In this document: piece after piece, positions 37,465 to 45,465 of the stretch | Layout of the letters: every line of letters starts with the position of its first letter | How positions within the stretch are numbered: the stretch's first letter is position 1 | Assembly: GCF_019443745.1 (NCBI RefSeq) | Contig: NZ_CP050948.1 | Span: 4,096,001-4,160,000, forward strand | DNA length: 64,000 nucleotides | Reading direction: 5' to 3' | Origin: Iamia sp. SCSIO 61187 | GTDB taxonomy: Bacteria; Actinomycetota; Acidimicrobiia; Acidimicrobiales; Iamiaceae | Notes under the pieces: model-generated | The model's input: only the letters and a program-made list of their open reading frames with translations | Told to the model about the DNA's origin: nothing | The model's database searches: none | Translations under genes and position numbers: made by a program

Positions 37465-38682
37465 ATGACCATCATCGACGAGGTCCTCGACTGGGCGAAC
37501 GACTTCGACATCTTCCACCGCGACTACGTCACCGAACCCGAGCGGCCGTGGGCCGAGCTGCGTGACCGGTGCCCGATCGCCTTCACCGAGCGCCGCAACC
37601 GGGCGTGGCTCCCCGTGCGCTACGACGACATCGCCGAGATCGCCCACGACGTGGAGCACTTCTCCTCCAGCGACGTGGGCGTGGTGACCATCAACCGGCA
37701 GGGCGAGGGGGCCCTCACCGCCGGTGCGCCGCCCATCAGCTCGGACCCGCCCGTGCACACCTGGGCCCGGCGCCTGCTGCTGCCGGCGTTCGGCCCGTCG
37801 GCCGTCGAGCAGATGACGCCCATCACCCGGGGGCTGGCCAGCTCGCTCATCGACGAGTTCATCCACACCGGCAGGGGCGACGCCGCCGCCGACTACGCCC
37901 AGCACATCCCGGTTCGCATCATCGCCACCATGCTCGGCATCCCGCTCGAGCACGAGGAGCGGTTCACCGAGTGGGTGGTCAAGATCCTCCAGGAGGGGTT
38001 CCTGAACCCACAGGGCTCCCGCGGGGCGCTCGAGGAGCTGGTCGGCTACTTCGCGGAGCGCATCGGCGAGCACCGAGCCCTGCCCGAGGGGGAGCGCCCC
38101 GACGACCTGCTGACCCTGCTCATCGAGTCCGACGTCGAAGGCGAGCCCATCGAGGACATGCACCTGCTCGGCACGTGCTTCCTGCTGCTCGTCGCCGGTA
38201 TCGACACGACTTGGAGCGCCATCGGCTCGGGCCTGTGGCACCTGGCGGCCAACCCCGACGACCAGCGCCGGCTGCGGGAGGACCCGTCGCTCATGGACAC
38301 TGCGGTCGAGGAGATGCTGCGCATGTACAGCCCGGTCACCATGGCCCGGGCCGTCACCGAGGACATCGAGTACAAGGGCTGCCCCATGAAGGCAGGCGAC
38401 AAGGTGCTCATGGCCTTCCCGGCCGGCAACCGCGATCCCGAGCACTTCGAGCGGGCCGACGAGTTCGTCATCGACCGCAAGAAGAACCGCCACTTCGCCT
38501 TCGGGTCCGGCATCCACCGCTGCTTGGGGTCGAACCTGGCCCGCATGGAGCTGAAGGTCGCCATCGAGACCTTCCTCGAGCGGGTGCCGTTCTTCCGGCT
38601 GGAGGATCCCGCGGCGGTGACCTGGGTGGGCGGCCAGGTGCGCGGCCCCCGCAGCGTGCCCGTGGTGTTCGGCGCTCCCTGA
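37465..38682 (+). CDS. Cytochrome P450
   Basis: 405 residues from the ATG at 37465 after AAGGGG; the longer frame from 37402 would run through the palindrome region. Heme loop FAFGSGIHRCLGSNLAR with Cys353, I-helix LLVAGIDTTWSA, EEMLRMY for ExxR. Same P450 group as 18426 and 51593, which differ mostly in the N-terminal and substrate-recognition parts, so different positions or substrates may be hydroxylated. Convergent with the BVMO at 38757, separated by a strong hairpin. Uses external ferredoxin. Confidence 0.93.
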   Translation: MTIIDEVLDWANDFDIFHRDYVTEPERPWAELRDRCPIAFTERRNRAWLPVRYDDIAEIAHDVEHFSSSDVGVVTINRQGEGALTAGAPPISSDPPVHTWARRLLLPAFGPSAVEQMTPITRGLASSLIDEFIHTGRGDAAADYAQHIPVRIIATMLGIPLEHEERFTEWVVKILQEGFLNPQGSRGALEELVGYFAERIGEHRALPEGERPDDLLTLLIESDVEGEPIEDMHLLGTCFLLLVAGIDTTWSAIGSGLWHLAANPDDQRRLREDPSLMDTAVEEMLRMYSPVTMARAVTEDIEYKGCPMKAGDKVLMAFPAGNRDPEHFERADEFVIDRKKNRHFAFGSGIHRCLGSNLARMELKVAIETFLERVPFFRLEDPAAVTWVGGQVRGPRSVPVVFGAP

Positions 38683-38703
38683 CCACACCTCGGACCAACA
38701 GGC

Positions 38704-38735
38704 GGCGGACCGGTCCCTGGGGGGACCGGTCCGCC
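38704..38735. terminator. Strong bidirectional hairpin between convergent P450 and BVMO genes
   Basis: Stem of 13 perfect pairs (core arm GCGGACCGGTCC and its reverse complement) with a six-base loop, 21 bases after the P450 stop and 21 before the BVMO stop. The position between two convergent stops and perfect complementarity argue for a terminator serving both strands. Confidence 0.8.
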
Positions 38736-38756
38736 CGGGGTTCCGGGGCCTCGCCC

Positions 38757-40376
38757 TCAGGCTGAGACGAGGAACCCCTCGTAGTCGGACGCGGCGACCT
38801 CGTCGCAGCGAGCGCGGTAGTTGGCCAGCCCGCCGACATAGGGCATGAAGACCCGCTTCTTGCCGGGGATGTTGGCGCCGAGGTACCAGGAGTCGGCCCG
38901 GTTGAACAGGCCGAACCGGGAAACCTCGGCCACGTGGTCGGTCCACGCGTCCTCGGCCTCCCGCGTCGCTTCGATGACCCGGTGGCCCCGCTGGCGCAGC
39001 TCATCGGTGCAGCCGGCGATCCACTCGACGTGCTGCTCGATGGACGTGGGCATGTTGGTGAGCACCGACGGGCTGCCCGGACCGGTGATGGTGAACAGGT
39101 TGGGGAACCCGGCCACCTGCAACCCCAGGTACGAGGTGGGTCCGTCGGCCCACTTCTCGGCCAGGGTGAGCCCGTCACGGCCGGTGATGTTCATGCACAG
39201 CAGCGGCCCGGTCATGGCGTCGAACCCGGTGGCGAAGACGATGGTGTCGACCTCGTGGTGGCCGTGCCGCGCCTGGACGCTGGTGGGCGTGATGCGCGTG
39301 ATGCCGCCGTCGGAGACGTCCACCAGGGTGACGTTGTCCCGGTTGAAGGTCTCGTAGTAGTCGGAGTCGATCGGTGGCCGCTTGGCCCCGTACGGGTAGC
39401 CCTTCGGGCACAGCTTCTCGGCGACGTCGGGATCCTTCACGACGGAGCGGATCTTGGACCGGATGAACTCGGCGGCGGTCTCGTTCGCTCGCTCGTCGAG
39501 GAGGAGATCGAAGAAGCCGCCCCACAGGAACTTGAAGCCGCCCTCCTCCCAGAGCGCCTCGTAGATGGCGTTTCGCTCCTCGTCGGTCAGCTCGAGGGCC
39601 GAGCGTGACGAAGGGGTGTAGGGGAACCCGGCGAAGGACGCCTTCGTGGCCCGTACGACCTCGTCGTAGCGTGACTTGATGCGGACCCACTCGTCGCGGT
39701 CCATCTGCCGGTCCCGCGCCGGCACCGTGTAGTTCGGCGTGCGCTGGAACACGTAGAGGTGCTCGGCCTGGCGGGCGATGACCGGGGCCGCTTGGATGCC
39801 GGTGGACCCGGTGCCGATCTGGGCGACCCGGCGTCCGGTGAAGTCGACCCCCTCGTGGGGCCAGCGACCGGTGTGGAACCACTGTCCCTCGAACTCGTCG
39901 CGGCCGGGGATGTCGGGCACGTTGGCTGCGGACAGGCAGCCCACGGCCGTGACCAGGTAGGTGGCGGCGAGCGTCCGTCCGGTGTCCGTGCGCACGATCC
40001 ACCGGGCGCCCTCGTCGTCCCAGGTGGCCGATTCCACCCGAGTGTCGAAGCTGAAGCTGCGGCGCAGTTCGAGCCGATCGGCGGCGAACTCGAGGTACCG
40101 GAGGATCTCCGGCTGCTCCGGGTAGCGCGACGACCAGTCCCACTCGTCGAGCAACACCTTCGAGAAGGTGTAGCAGTAGTAGAAGCTCTCCGAGTCGCAG
40201 CGGGCGCCCGGGTAGCGGTTCCAGTACCAGGTGCCGCCTGGTCCGGAGCCGGCCTCGATGCCGACGACGTCCAGGCCGAGCTCGTCCCGAGCCTGGTGGA
40301 CCATGTACAGGCCGGAGAACCCGGCCCCCACGACGATCATGTCGTGGACGGCGTCTGTGCCGTGCGCTGTGGACAT
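38757..40376 (-). CDS. Type I Baeyer-Villiger monooxygenase (cyclohexanone monooxygenase-like)
   Basis: 539 residues from the ATG at 40376 after AGGGGAG. FAD motif GAGFSG at 17-22; exact type I fingerprint FEGQWFHTGRWP at 162-173 (His168, Trp172, Pro173); NADPH motif GTGSTG shortly after; second long-motif region VFATGFDAMTGPL near 360. It converts cyclic or branched ketones to lactones or esters with FAD, NADPH and oxygen. Best BVMO match of the three in the window. An inverted repeat 54 bases upstream (40431) probably controls it. Confidence 0.92.
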   Translation of the reverse strand: MSTAHGTDAVHDMIVVGAGFSGLYMVHQARDELGLDVVGIEAGSGPGGTWYWNRYPGARCDSESFYYCYTFSKVLLDEWDWSSRYPEQPEILRYLEFAADRLELRRSFSFDTRVESATWDDEGARWIVRTDTGRTLAATYLVTAVGCLSAANVPDIPGRDEFEGQWFHTGRWPHEGVDFTGRRVAQIGTGSTGIQAAPVIARQAEHLYVFQRTPNYTVPARDRQMDRDEWVRIKSRYDEVVRATKASFAGFPYTPSSRSALELTDEERNAIYEALWEEGGFKFLWGGFFDLLLDERANETAAEFIRSKIRSVVKDPDVAEKLCPKGYPYGAKRPPIDSDYYETFNRDNVTLVDVSDGGITRITPTSVQARHGHHEVDTIVFATGFDAMTGPLLCMNITGRDGLTLAEKWADGPTSYLGLQVAGFPNLFTITGPGSPSVLTNMPTSIEQHVEWIAGCTDELRQRGHRVIEATREAEDAWTDHVAEVSRFGLFNRADSWYLGANIPGKKRVFMPYVGGLANYRARCDEVAASDYEGFLVSA

Positions 40377-40430
40377 GCGCTCCCCTGTGTTGCGAACCGA
40401 GCGACGTTGCGAGCCGGGCGGCGGATGGTG

Positions 40431-40452
40431 GAACATCGTACATCAGATGTTC
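40431..40452. promoter_or_regulatory. Candidate operator GAACATC-N8-GATGTTC
   Basis: Perfect 7-bp arms with an eight-base spacer in A/T-rich sequence, 54 bases upstream of the BVMO start and about 36 bases downstream of the ruined hydrolase. Typical TetR-type operator geometry. The regulator is unknown. Confidence 0.6.
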
Positions 40453-40488
40453 AACATGCTCCCGGCCCGTGCGCCGCCGGGCCCGCTG

Positions 40489-40830
40489 TCAGCCGGCGGC
40501 GTGCCGGCGCACGAGCGCGGCGACGCGGGCGATGCCCTCGTCGGCCTCCGGCACCGCCCCGGCGAAGAAGTGCCACACGTGGATGAGGCCCTCGCCCTCG
40601 AACAGGGTGACGTCAACGCCCGCCTCCCGACCCGAGCGGCGACACGGCGGGCGTCGTCGAGCAGCACCTCGGCGGTGCCCACCTCCACCGGGGACGCCGT
40701 CGACCGCGGGCAGAAGCGAGCCGAGACCCTGCTAGGCGTCGCGCCACTCCTGCATGGTCATCTCGACGTCGTCGCGCTCGGGGGCTGGGTGCGGCATGAT
40801 CACGATGTTCTCCAGTGCGCCGCTGCGCAT
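40489..40830 (-). pseudogene. HSL-type hydrolase, internally deleted paralogue of 25290-26183
   Basis: The N-terminus MRSGALENIVIM and MTMQEWRDA, then QGLGSLLPA, match the start of the intact hydrolase, with an in-frame TAG after about 32 codons. The sequence then jumps to the C-terminus: VEVGTAEVLLDDARRV, a frameshift, and DVTLFEGEGLIHVWHFFAGA with the catalytic His. About 180 codons, including HGGG and the nucleophile Ser, are gone. Same orientation and spacing to the acyl-CoA dehydrogenase as in the intact pair. Confidence 0.9.
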
Positions 40831-40869
40831 GGCTCTCTCCTCGCATGTTCGCCGGATCGTCGCCGACGG

Positions 40870-42141
40870 TCAGTCGCGGTGCTTGGTGCCGACCGTCAGC
40901 TCGGTGAAGGGCACGTCCTTGTCCACGCGCGGCTCACGGGGCAGGCCGAGCACGCGCTCGCCGATGATGTTGCGCTGGATCTCGTCGGAGCCGCCGGCGA
41001 TGGAGATGGCCGGGCTGAACAGGGCGAGCTGCTGGAGCAGGCCCCCGAGCGGCGTGTCGACGCCCATGAGCTGGCCATGGGGCCCGAGCGCCTCCAGCCC
41101 GACGTCGCGGAGCTGGCGGACCAGCTCGGAAGCCACGAGCTTGCCGGTGGACACCTCGGGGCCCGGCCCGCGCCCGGCGGCCTTGGCCGCCTGCACCCGC
41201 AAGCTGGTGAAGCGGGTGATCTCCATGAGGGTGTAGATCCGCATGACCTTGTCCCGCAGGACCCGGTCGTCCTGGCGTCCGACGAGGGCTGGCAGGTCCT
41301 TGACCAGCCCGCCACCTCCACCGAAGGCGGCGGCCATGCCGGCCATCTCGCCGCCACCACCGGTGCGCTGGCCAGCCGGCCGGTCGAGGTCATTGCGTCC
41401 GATCATGGCCCCGCCGGCAGCGCCGGCCATGCCGGATGCACCGAGCGAGCTGCGCTCGTGGGCGAGGGTGGTGACGGCGACGGCCCACCCACGGTTGACC
41501 TCGCCGATCACGTTGGCGTGCGGCACCCGGGCGTCGGTCAGGAACACCTCGTTGAAGGTCGCGCCACCCGTCATCTCCTTGAGCGGCCGCACCTCGACGC
41601 CGGGCTGGTCCATGTCGATGACGAAGTAGGTGATGCCCTCGTGCTTGGGCACGTCCGGGTCGGTGCGGGCGATCAGGATCCCCCACTTCGAGTACTGGGC
41701 ACCGGAGGTCCAGACCTTCTGCCCGTTCACGATCCATTCGTCGCCATCCCGCTCGGCACGGGTCTGCAGACCGGCCAGGTCGGAGCCGGCTCCCGGCTCC
41801 GAGAAGAGCTGGCACCAGATCTCCTTGCCGCTGACCATGTTGGGCAAGAACCGCTGCCGCTGCTCGTCGGTGCCATGGTCCACGATGGTGGGTCCCGCCA
41901 TCATCACTCCGATGCCGCTCGGTGGGCCGACCGCACCGATCGCGGCGCGGGCGGCGTCGACCTGCTTGGCCTGGTCGCTGGTGAGGCCCCGTCCGAACCA
42001 GCGCTCCGGCCAGGTCGGGAAGCCCCAGCCGCTGTCGGCGAGTCGCTCCCACCAGCGCCCGAGGGCCATCTCGGGGTCCCAGTTCTCACGGAGCCAGGTC
42101 TCGGCGTCCTCACGCACCGTCGGGGGCGTCAACGTGGTCAT
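40870..42141 (-). CDS. Acyl-CoA dehydrogenase
   Basis: 423 residues from the ATG at 42141, with AGGAGG eight bases upstream. WCQLFSEPGAGSDLAGL, VNGQKVWTSGAQYSKWG, a Gly/Ala-rich insertion with GEMAGMAAAFGGGGGL near 255, and the C-terminal GGSDEIQRNIIGERVLGLP. Paralogue of 26219-27511, including the downstream hydrolase (here ruined). Divergent from the SDR at 42266 with 124 bases between. Desaturation followed by an MFE-type hydroxyacyl-CoA dehydrogenase suggests a shared beta-oxidation cycle. Confidence 0.9.
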   Translation of the reverse strand: MTTLTPPTVREDAETWLRENWDPEMALGRWWERLADSGWGFPTWPERWFGRGLTSDQAKQVDAARAAIGAVGPPSGIGVMMAGPTIVDHGTDEQRQRFLPNMVSGKEIWCQLFSEPGAGSDLAGLQTRAERDGDEWIVNGQKVWTSGAQYSKWGILIARTDPDVPKHEGITYFVIDMDQPGVEVRPLKEMTGGATFNEVFLTDARVPHANVIGEVNRGWAVAVTTLAHERSSLGASGMAGAAGGAMIGRNDLDRPAGQRTGGGGEMAGMAAAFGGGGGLVKDLPALVGRQDDRVLRDKVMRIYTLMEITRFTSLRVQAAKAAGRGPGPEVSTGKLVASELVRQLRDVGLEALGPHGQLMGVDTPLGGLLQQLALFSPAISIAGGSDEIQRNIIGERVLGLPREPRVDKDVPFTELTVGTKHRD

Positions 42142-42207
42142 CTCTCGTCCTCCTCGGGGTTTCCGATGCCCGCGGGGCGGGTCGGGCTCGGGTGGGCGCA
42201 ACGGTAG

Positions 42208-42227
42208 GACAGATGATTTATGTTGTC
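42208..42227. promoter_or_regulatory. Candidate operator GACA-N12-TGTC between acyl-CoA dehydrogenase and SDR
   Basis: GACAGATGATTTATGTTGTC in the most A/T-rich spot of this divergent gap, 66 bases from the dehydrogenase start and 38 from the SDR start. Same core and spacing as at 27507 and 28407. Confidence 0.4.
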
Positions 42228-42265
42228 ACATGTCCCGGGGGAGAGCCCCCGGCGGAAAGGATCAG

Positions 42266-43159
42266 ATGACGGACATCGGATTCGATGGCCATGTCGCCAT
42301 CGTCACCGGCGCTGGGCACGGCCTCGGTCGCCAGCACGCCCTGGCACTGGCCTCGCGTGGCGCGCGGGTCGTGGTGAACGACCTCGGCGGGGCCGTGGAC
42401 GGGAGCGGTTCCGACACCGGACCGGCCCAGCAGGTCGCCGATGAGATCAACGATCAGGGGGGCGAAGCCGTCGCCAACACCGACTCCGTGTCCAGCCAGC
42501 AGGGCGGCGAGGCCATCGTGCAGAGCGCGCTCGACGCGTTCGGCCGGGTCGACATCGTGATCAACAACGCCGGCATCCTCCGGGACAAGGCGTTCCACAA
42601 CCTGACCCCTGAGCTGCTCGACCCGGTGCTGCAGGTGCACCTGTACGGCGCGTTCTGGGTGACGCTGCCGGCCTGGAAGCTCATGCGGGAGCAGGGCTAC
42701 GGGCGCGTCGTCAACACCAGCTCGGCCGCTGGGCTGTTCGGCAACTTCGGCCAGACCAACTACGGCGCCGCGAAGATGGGCCTGGTCGGCTTCACCAGGG
42801 CGCTGGCCCAGGAGGGCCGCAAGCGCAACGTGCTCGCCAACGTCATCGCGCCGGGAGCCCGCACGCGCATGACCGAGGACCTGCTCGGCTCGATGGCGGA
42901 CTCGCTCGACCCGGAGAAGGTGTCCCCGGTCGTGGTGTACCTGTCCTCCGACCAGTGCGATGTCACCGGCCAGATCCTTTCGGTGGCCGGCGGGCGGGTG
43001 AGCCGCGTGGTCGTCGCCGAGCCGCTCGGCTACTACTCCGCGGACCTGACGCCCGAGCAGGTGCGCGACAACTGGGACACCATCGCGTCGCTCGACGACC
43101 TGATCGTGCCCGACAACGCGACCGAGGAGATGGCCCAGCTGCTCAACGCCGCCAGGTAG
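42266..43159 (+). CDS. Short-chain dehydrogenase, MFE2/17beta-HSD4-type 3-hydroxyacyl-CoA dehydrogenase
   Basis: 297 residues from the ATG at 42266 (AAAGGA upstream). NAD motif VTGAGHGLGRQHALAL near 13, followed by VVVNDLGGAVDGSG, the signature of the dehydrogenase domain of peroxisomal-type multifunctional enzyme 2; NNAG near 94; catalytic Ser in NTSSAAG and YGAAK. It oxidises a (3R)-hydroxyacyl-CoA to 3-oxoacyl-CoA. A matching MFE2-type hydratase is encoded at 44626, as separate genes rather than a fusion. A strong hairpin follows. Confidence 0.9.
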   Translation: MTDIGFDGHVAIVTGAGHGLGRQHALALASRGARVVVNDLGGAVDGSGSDTGPAQQVADEINDQGGEAVANTDSVSSQQGGEAIVQSALDAFGRVDIVINNAGILRDKAFHNLTPELLDPVLQVHLYGAFWVTLPAWKLMREQGYGRVVNTSSAAGLFGNFGQTNYGAAKMGLVGFTRALAQEGRKRNVLANVIAPGARTRMTEDLLGSMADSLDPEKVSPVVVYLSSDQCDVTGQILSVAGGRVSRVVVAEPLGYYSADLTPEQVRDNWDTIASLDDLIVPDNATEEMAQLLNAAR

Positions 43160-43169
43160 CGGATCCGGC

Positions 43170-43198
43170 GTCCTCCGGCTGGTCGCCAGCCGGAGGAC
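43170..43198 (+). terminator. Hairpin after the SDR
   Basis: Thirteen perfect base pairs (arm GTCCTCCGGCTGG) around a three-base TCG loop, ten bases after the SDR stop. Very stable; no T run. A clear intrinsic-type terminator candidate separating the SDR from the DUF445 gene. Confidence 0.75.
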
Positions 43199-43250
43199 AT
43201 CGCCGCCCCCGGCGGCGAACACTGAGCTGACCGACCCCGAGGGGGCTCCC

Positions 43251-44462
43251 GTGCGCGACACCGCCCTGGTGTTCATCACCATCCCGCTGATCACCGCCTT
43301 CATCGGCTACATCACCAACTGGGCCGCGGTGAAGATGGTGTTCCACCCTTCCGAGCCCTGGGGCATCGGTCCGCTGAAGTGGCAGGGCATCGTCTACCGG
43401 CTGGCCCCCAAGCTCGCCACGGAGATCGCCACCACCACGGGCCATGTCCTCAGCCCCGAGGACATGGTCGAGCGCCTGGACGCCCACGGGCTCATGCGCA
43501 AGCTGATCGAGGAGCGTCCGAACGACGTCGACGCCATCTTCGGCGAGGCACTCGACGTGGTGAGCCCCGGCACCTGGGCCGGCATGGCCCCGGAGGCGCG
43601 TGAGCAGGTGCGCACCATGGTGCTCGGACACATCGAGCAGAGCATCGGCCAGGGCCTGGTCACCATGGGCGAGCGGGCGGAAGACCTGATCGACCTCGAC
43701 CGCCTGATGGTGGAGGAGCTGAGCGGCCCGAACGCCGACCGCCTGGCCCGGGTGGCGCAGGAGGTCGGCCACCGCGAGCTGCGCTTCATCGAGCTCTACG
43801 GCGGCGTGTTCGGCTTCCTCATCGGCATCGTCCAGGCCGCCGCGTACACGTTGTTCTCCCTGTGGTGGACCATGCCGATCGTCGGGGCGATCGTCGGTCT
43901 GGGCACGAACTGGCTGGCCATCCAGATGATCTTCCGCCCCCTGGAGCCCCGCCGCTACGTCGGCCTGGTGACCTACCAGGGGATGTTCCCCAAGCGGCAG
44001 GCCGAGATCGCCTACGACTACGGGCGCATCGCGGCGCACGAGGTGCTCACCCCGGCGAACCTCATCGACCACGTCACCCAGAACCCCGCGGCCGGTGAGC
44101 TCGTGGGAGAGCTCGTGGGCCAGGCCCGCGCCCAGCTCGACCAGCTCCGGCCCGTGCTGGCCGTGTTCGCCGGGGACGAGGTCACCGACGACCACCTCGA
44201 CAAGGTCACCGTCGTGCTGACTCAGCGCCTCACCGACCTGTTGCCGCAGGTCCGGCCGCTCGTCGAGGAGCACCTCTCCCCCACCCTGCGCCTCGACGAG
44301 CTCATCGAGGAGCGCTTGGCCGTGCTCGACAAGCACCAGTTCGAGCGGATGCTCCGCGGGATCTTCGAGGAGGACGAGATCATCCTCGTCCTCATCGGTG
44401 GCGCGCTCGGTGGTGCGGTCGGCGCCCTGCAGGGCGCCGCGGTGTTCGCGACCGGCTGGTGA
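43251..44462 (+). CDS. DUF445 family membrane protein
   Basis: 403 residues from the GTG at 43251 (GAGGGGG upstream). Two copies of the family motif are visible: GYITNWAAVKMVFHPSEP near 20 and GTNWLAIQMIFRPLEP near 222, each after a hydrophobic segment. Further hydrophobic helices lie at about 183-225 and at the C-terminus (about 378-400). Between them is a long amphipathic helical part. Function of the family is unknown; it is not a recognised catabolic enzyme and is bracketed by its own terminator upstream, so it may simply be a neighbour. Confidence 0.82.
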   Translation: MRDTALVFITIPLITAFIGYITNWAAVKMVFHPSEPWGIGPLKWQGIVYRLAPKLATEIATTTGHVLSPEDMVERLDAHGLMRKLIEERPNDVDAIFGEALDVVSPGTWAGMAPEAREQVRTMVLGHIEQSIGQGLVTMGERAEDLIDLDRLMVEELSGPNADRLARVAQEVGHRELRFIELYGGVFGFLIGIVQAAAYTLFSLWWTMPIVGAIVGLGTNWLAIQMIFRPLEPRRYVGLVTYQGMFPKRQAEIAYDYGRIAAHEVLTPANLIDHVTQNPAAGELVGELVGQARAQLDQLRPVLAVFAGDEVTDDHLDKVTVVLTQRLTDLLPQVRPLVEEHLSPTLRLDELIEERLAVLDKHQFERMLRGIFEEDEIILVLIGGALGGAVGALQGAAVFATGW

Positions 44463-44625
44463 GCCGGCGTCAGGTGGGCCCCGTCGCCGCCCGGTCCAGC
44501 CTCGGGGTCTCGACCATGATCACCTCGACCCGCAGACGGGAGATGCTCGGGCCCCGAGTTCGGCAGTGATACACCATTCGCCGGATGTCTTGCGGCCAGC
44601 TCGCGGCACCGGACAGACTGTGCCC

Positions 44626-45465
44626 ATGTCACGCCCTCTCTCCACCGATCTCACCGGCCTCGAGCTCCCGCCGGTCGCCGCGTCCTGGAACGAGAAGGAC
44701 GTCATGCTCTACGCCCTGGGCGTCGGTGCCCGGCCACCCGAGGACCTGGACTTCGTCTACGAGGGGCGAGGGCCGGTCGTGCTGCCCACCTACGGGGTGA
44801 TCCCTGGGCTCATGGCGATGGGTGGGCTGTTCGGCGAGGTCGACGTGAACCCGGCCATGATCTTGCACGGCGAGCAGTCGATCACCTGCCACCGCACCCT
44901 GCCGCCGAAGGCCGACGTCGAGATCCGCGGGCGGATCACCGAGGCGTGGGACAAGGGCAAGGCGGCCGTGATCGGCTTCGAGGGGGTGGCGAGCGACGCC
45001 CAGGGCGCCTTGTTCACCGCGGCGGCCACCCTGTTCGTCCGTGGTGCCGGCGGTTTCGGCGGCGAGCGAGGGCCGTCGACGTCGGGGAAGAACCAACCAC
45101 CCGACCGCGACCCCGATGTGGTGATCGAGTACCAGACCCGCCAGGAGCAGGCGGCGATCTACCGCCTCTCAGGCGACCGCAACCCGCTGCACATCGACCC
45201 GGAGTTCGCCAAGATGGCCGGGTTCGACGCCCCCTTCAACCACGGCCTGTGCACCTTCGGGTTCGTGGGCCGCGCCGTGCTGTCCGGGGTCTTCGACGGT
45301 GACGTCGACGCCTTCGGCAGCCTCGAGGGCCGCTTCGCCGACCAGGTGTGGCCCGAGGACACCATCGTCGCCAAGATCTGGCGGGACGGCGACGGTGCCA
45401 TCGTCGAAGCCTCGACGCAGAAGGGGAACGTCGTGCTGAGCCAGGCCCGAGCCACGCACCGGTGA
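44626..45465 (+). CDS. MFE2-type (R)-specific enoyl-CoA hydratase (double hotdog, MaoC family)
   Basis: 279 residues from the ATG at 44626. The C-terminal hotdog has the hydratase-2 motif SGDRNPLHIDPEFA near 184-197 with catalytic Asp and His, followed by APFNHGLCTFGF. The N-terminal hotdog is the non-catalytic substrate-binding half. It hydrates bulky 2-enoyl-CoAs to (3R)-hydroxyacyl-CoAs, the substrate of the SDR at 42266. Stop overlaps the next gene's GTG (GTGA), so hydratase and thiolase-like protein are coupled. Confidence 0.9.
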   Translation: MSRPLSTDLTGLELPPVAASWNEKDVMLYALGVGARPPEDLDFVYEGRGPVVLPTYGVIPGLMAMGGLFGEVDVNPAMILHGEQSITCHRTLPPKADVEIRGRITEAWDKGKAAVIGFEGVASDAQGALFTAAATLFVRGAGGFGGERGPSTSGKNQPPDRDPDVVIEYQTRQEQAAIYRLSGDRNPLHIDPEFAKMAGFDAPFNHGLCTFGFVGRAVLSGVFDGDVDAFGSLEGRFADQVWPEDTIVAKIWRDGDGAIVEASTQKGNVVLSQARATHR

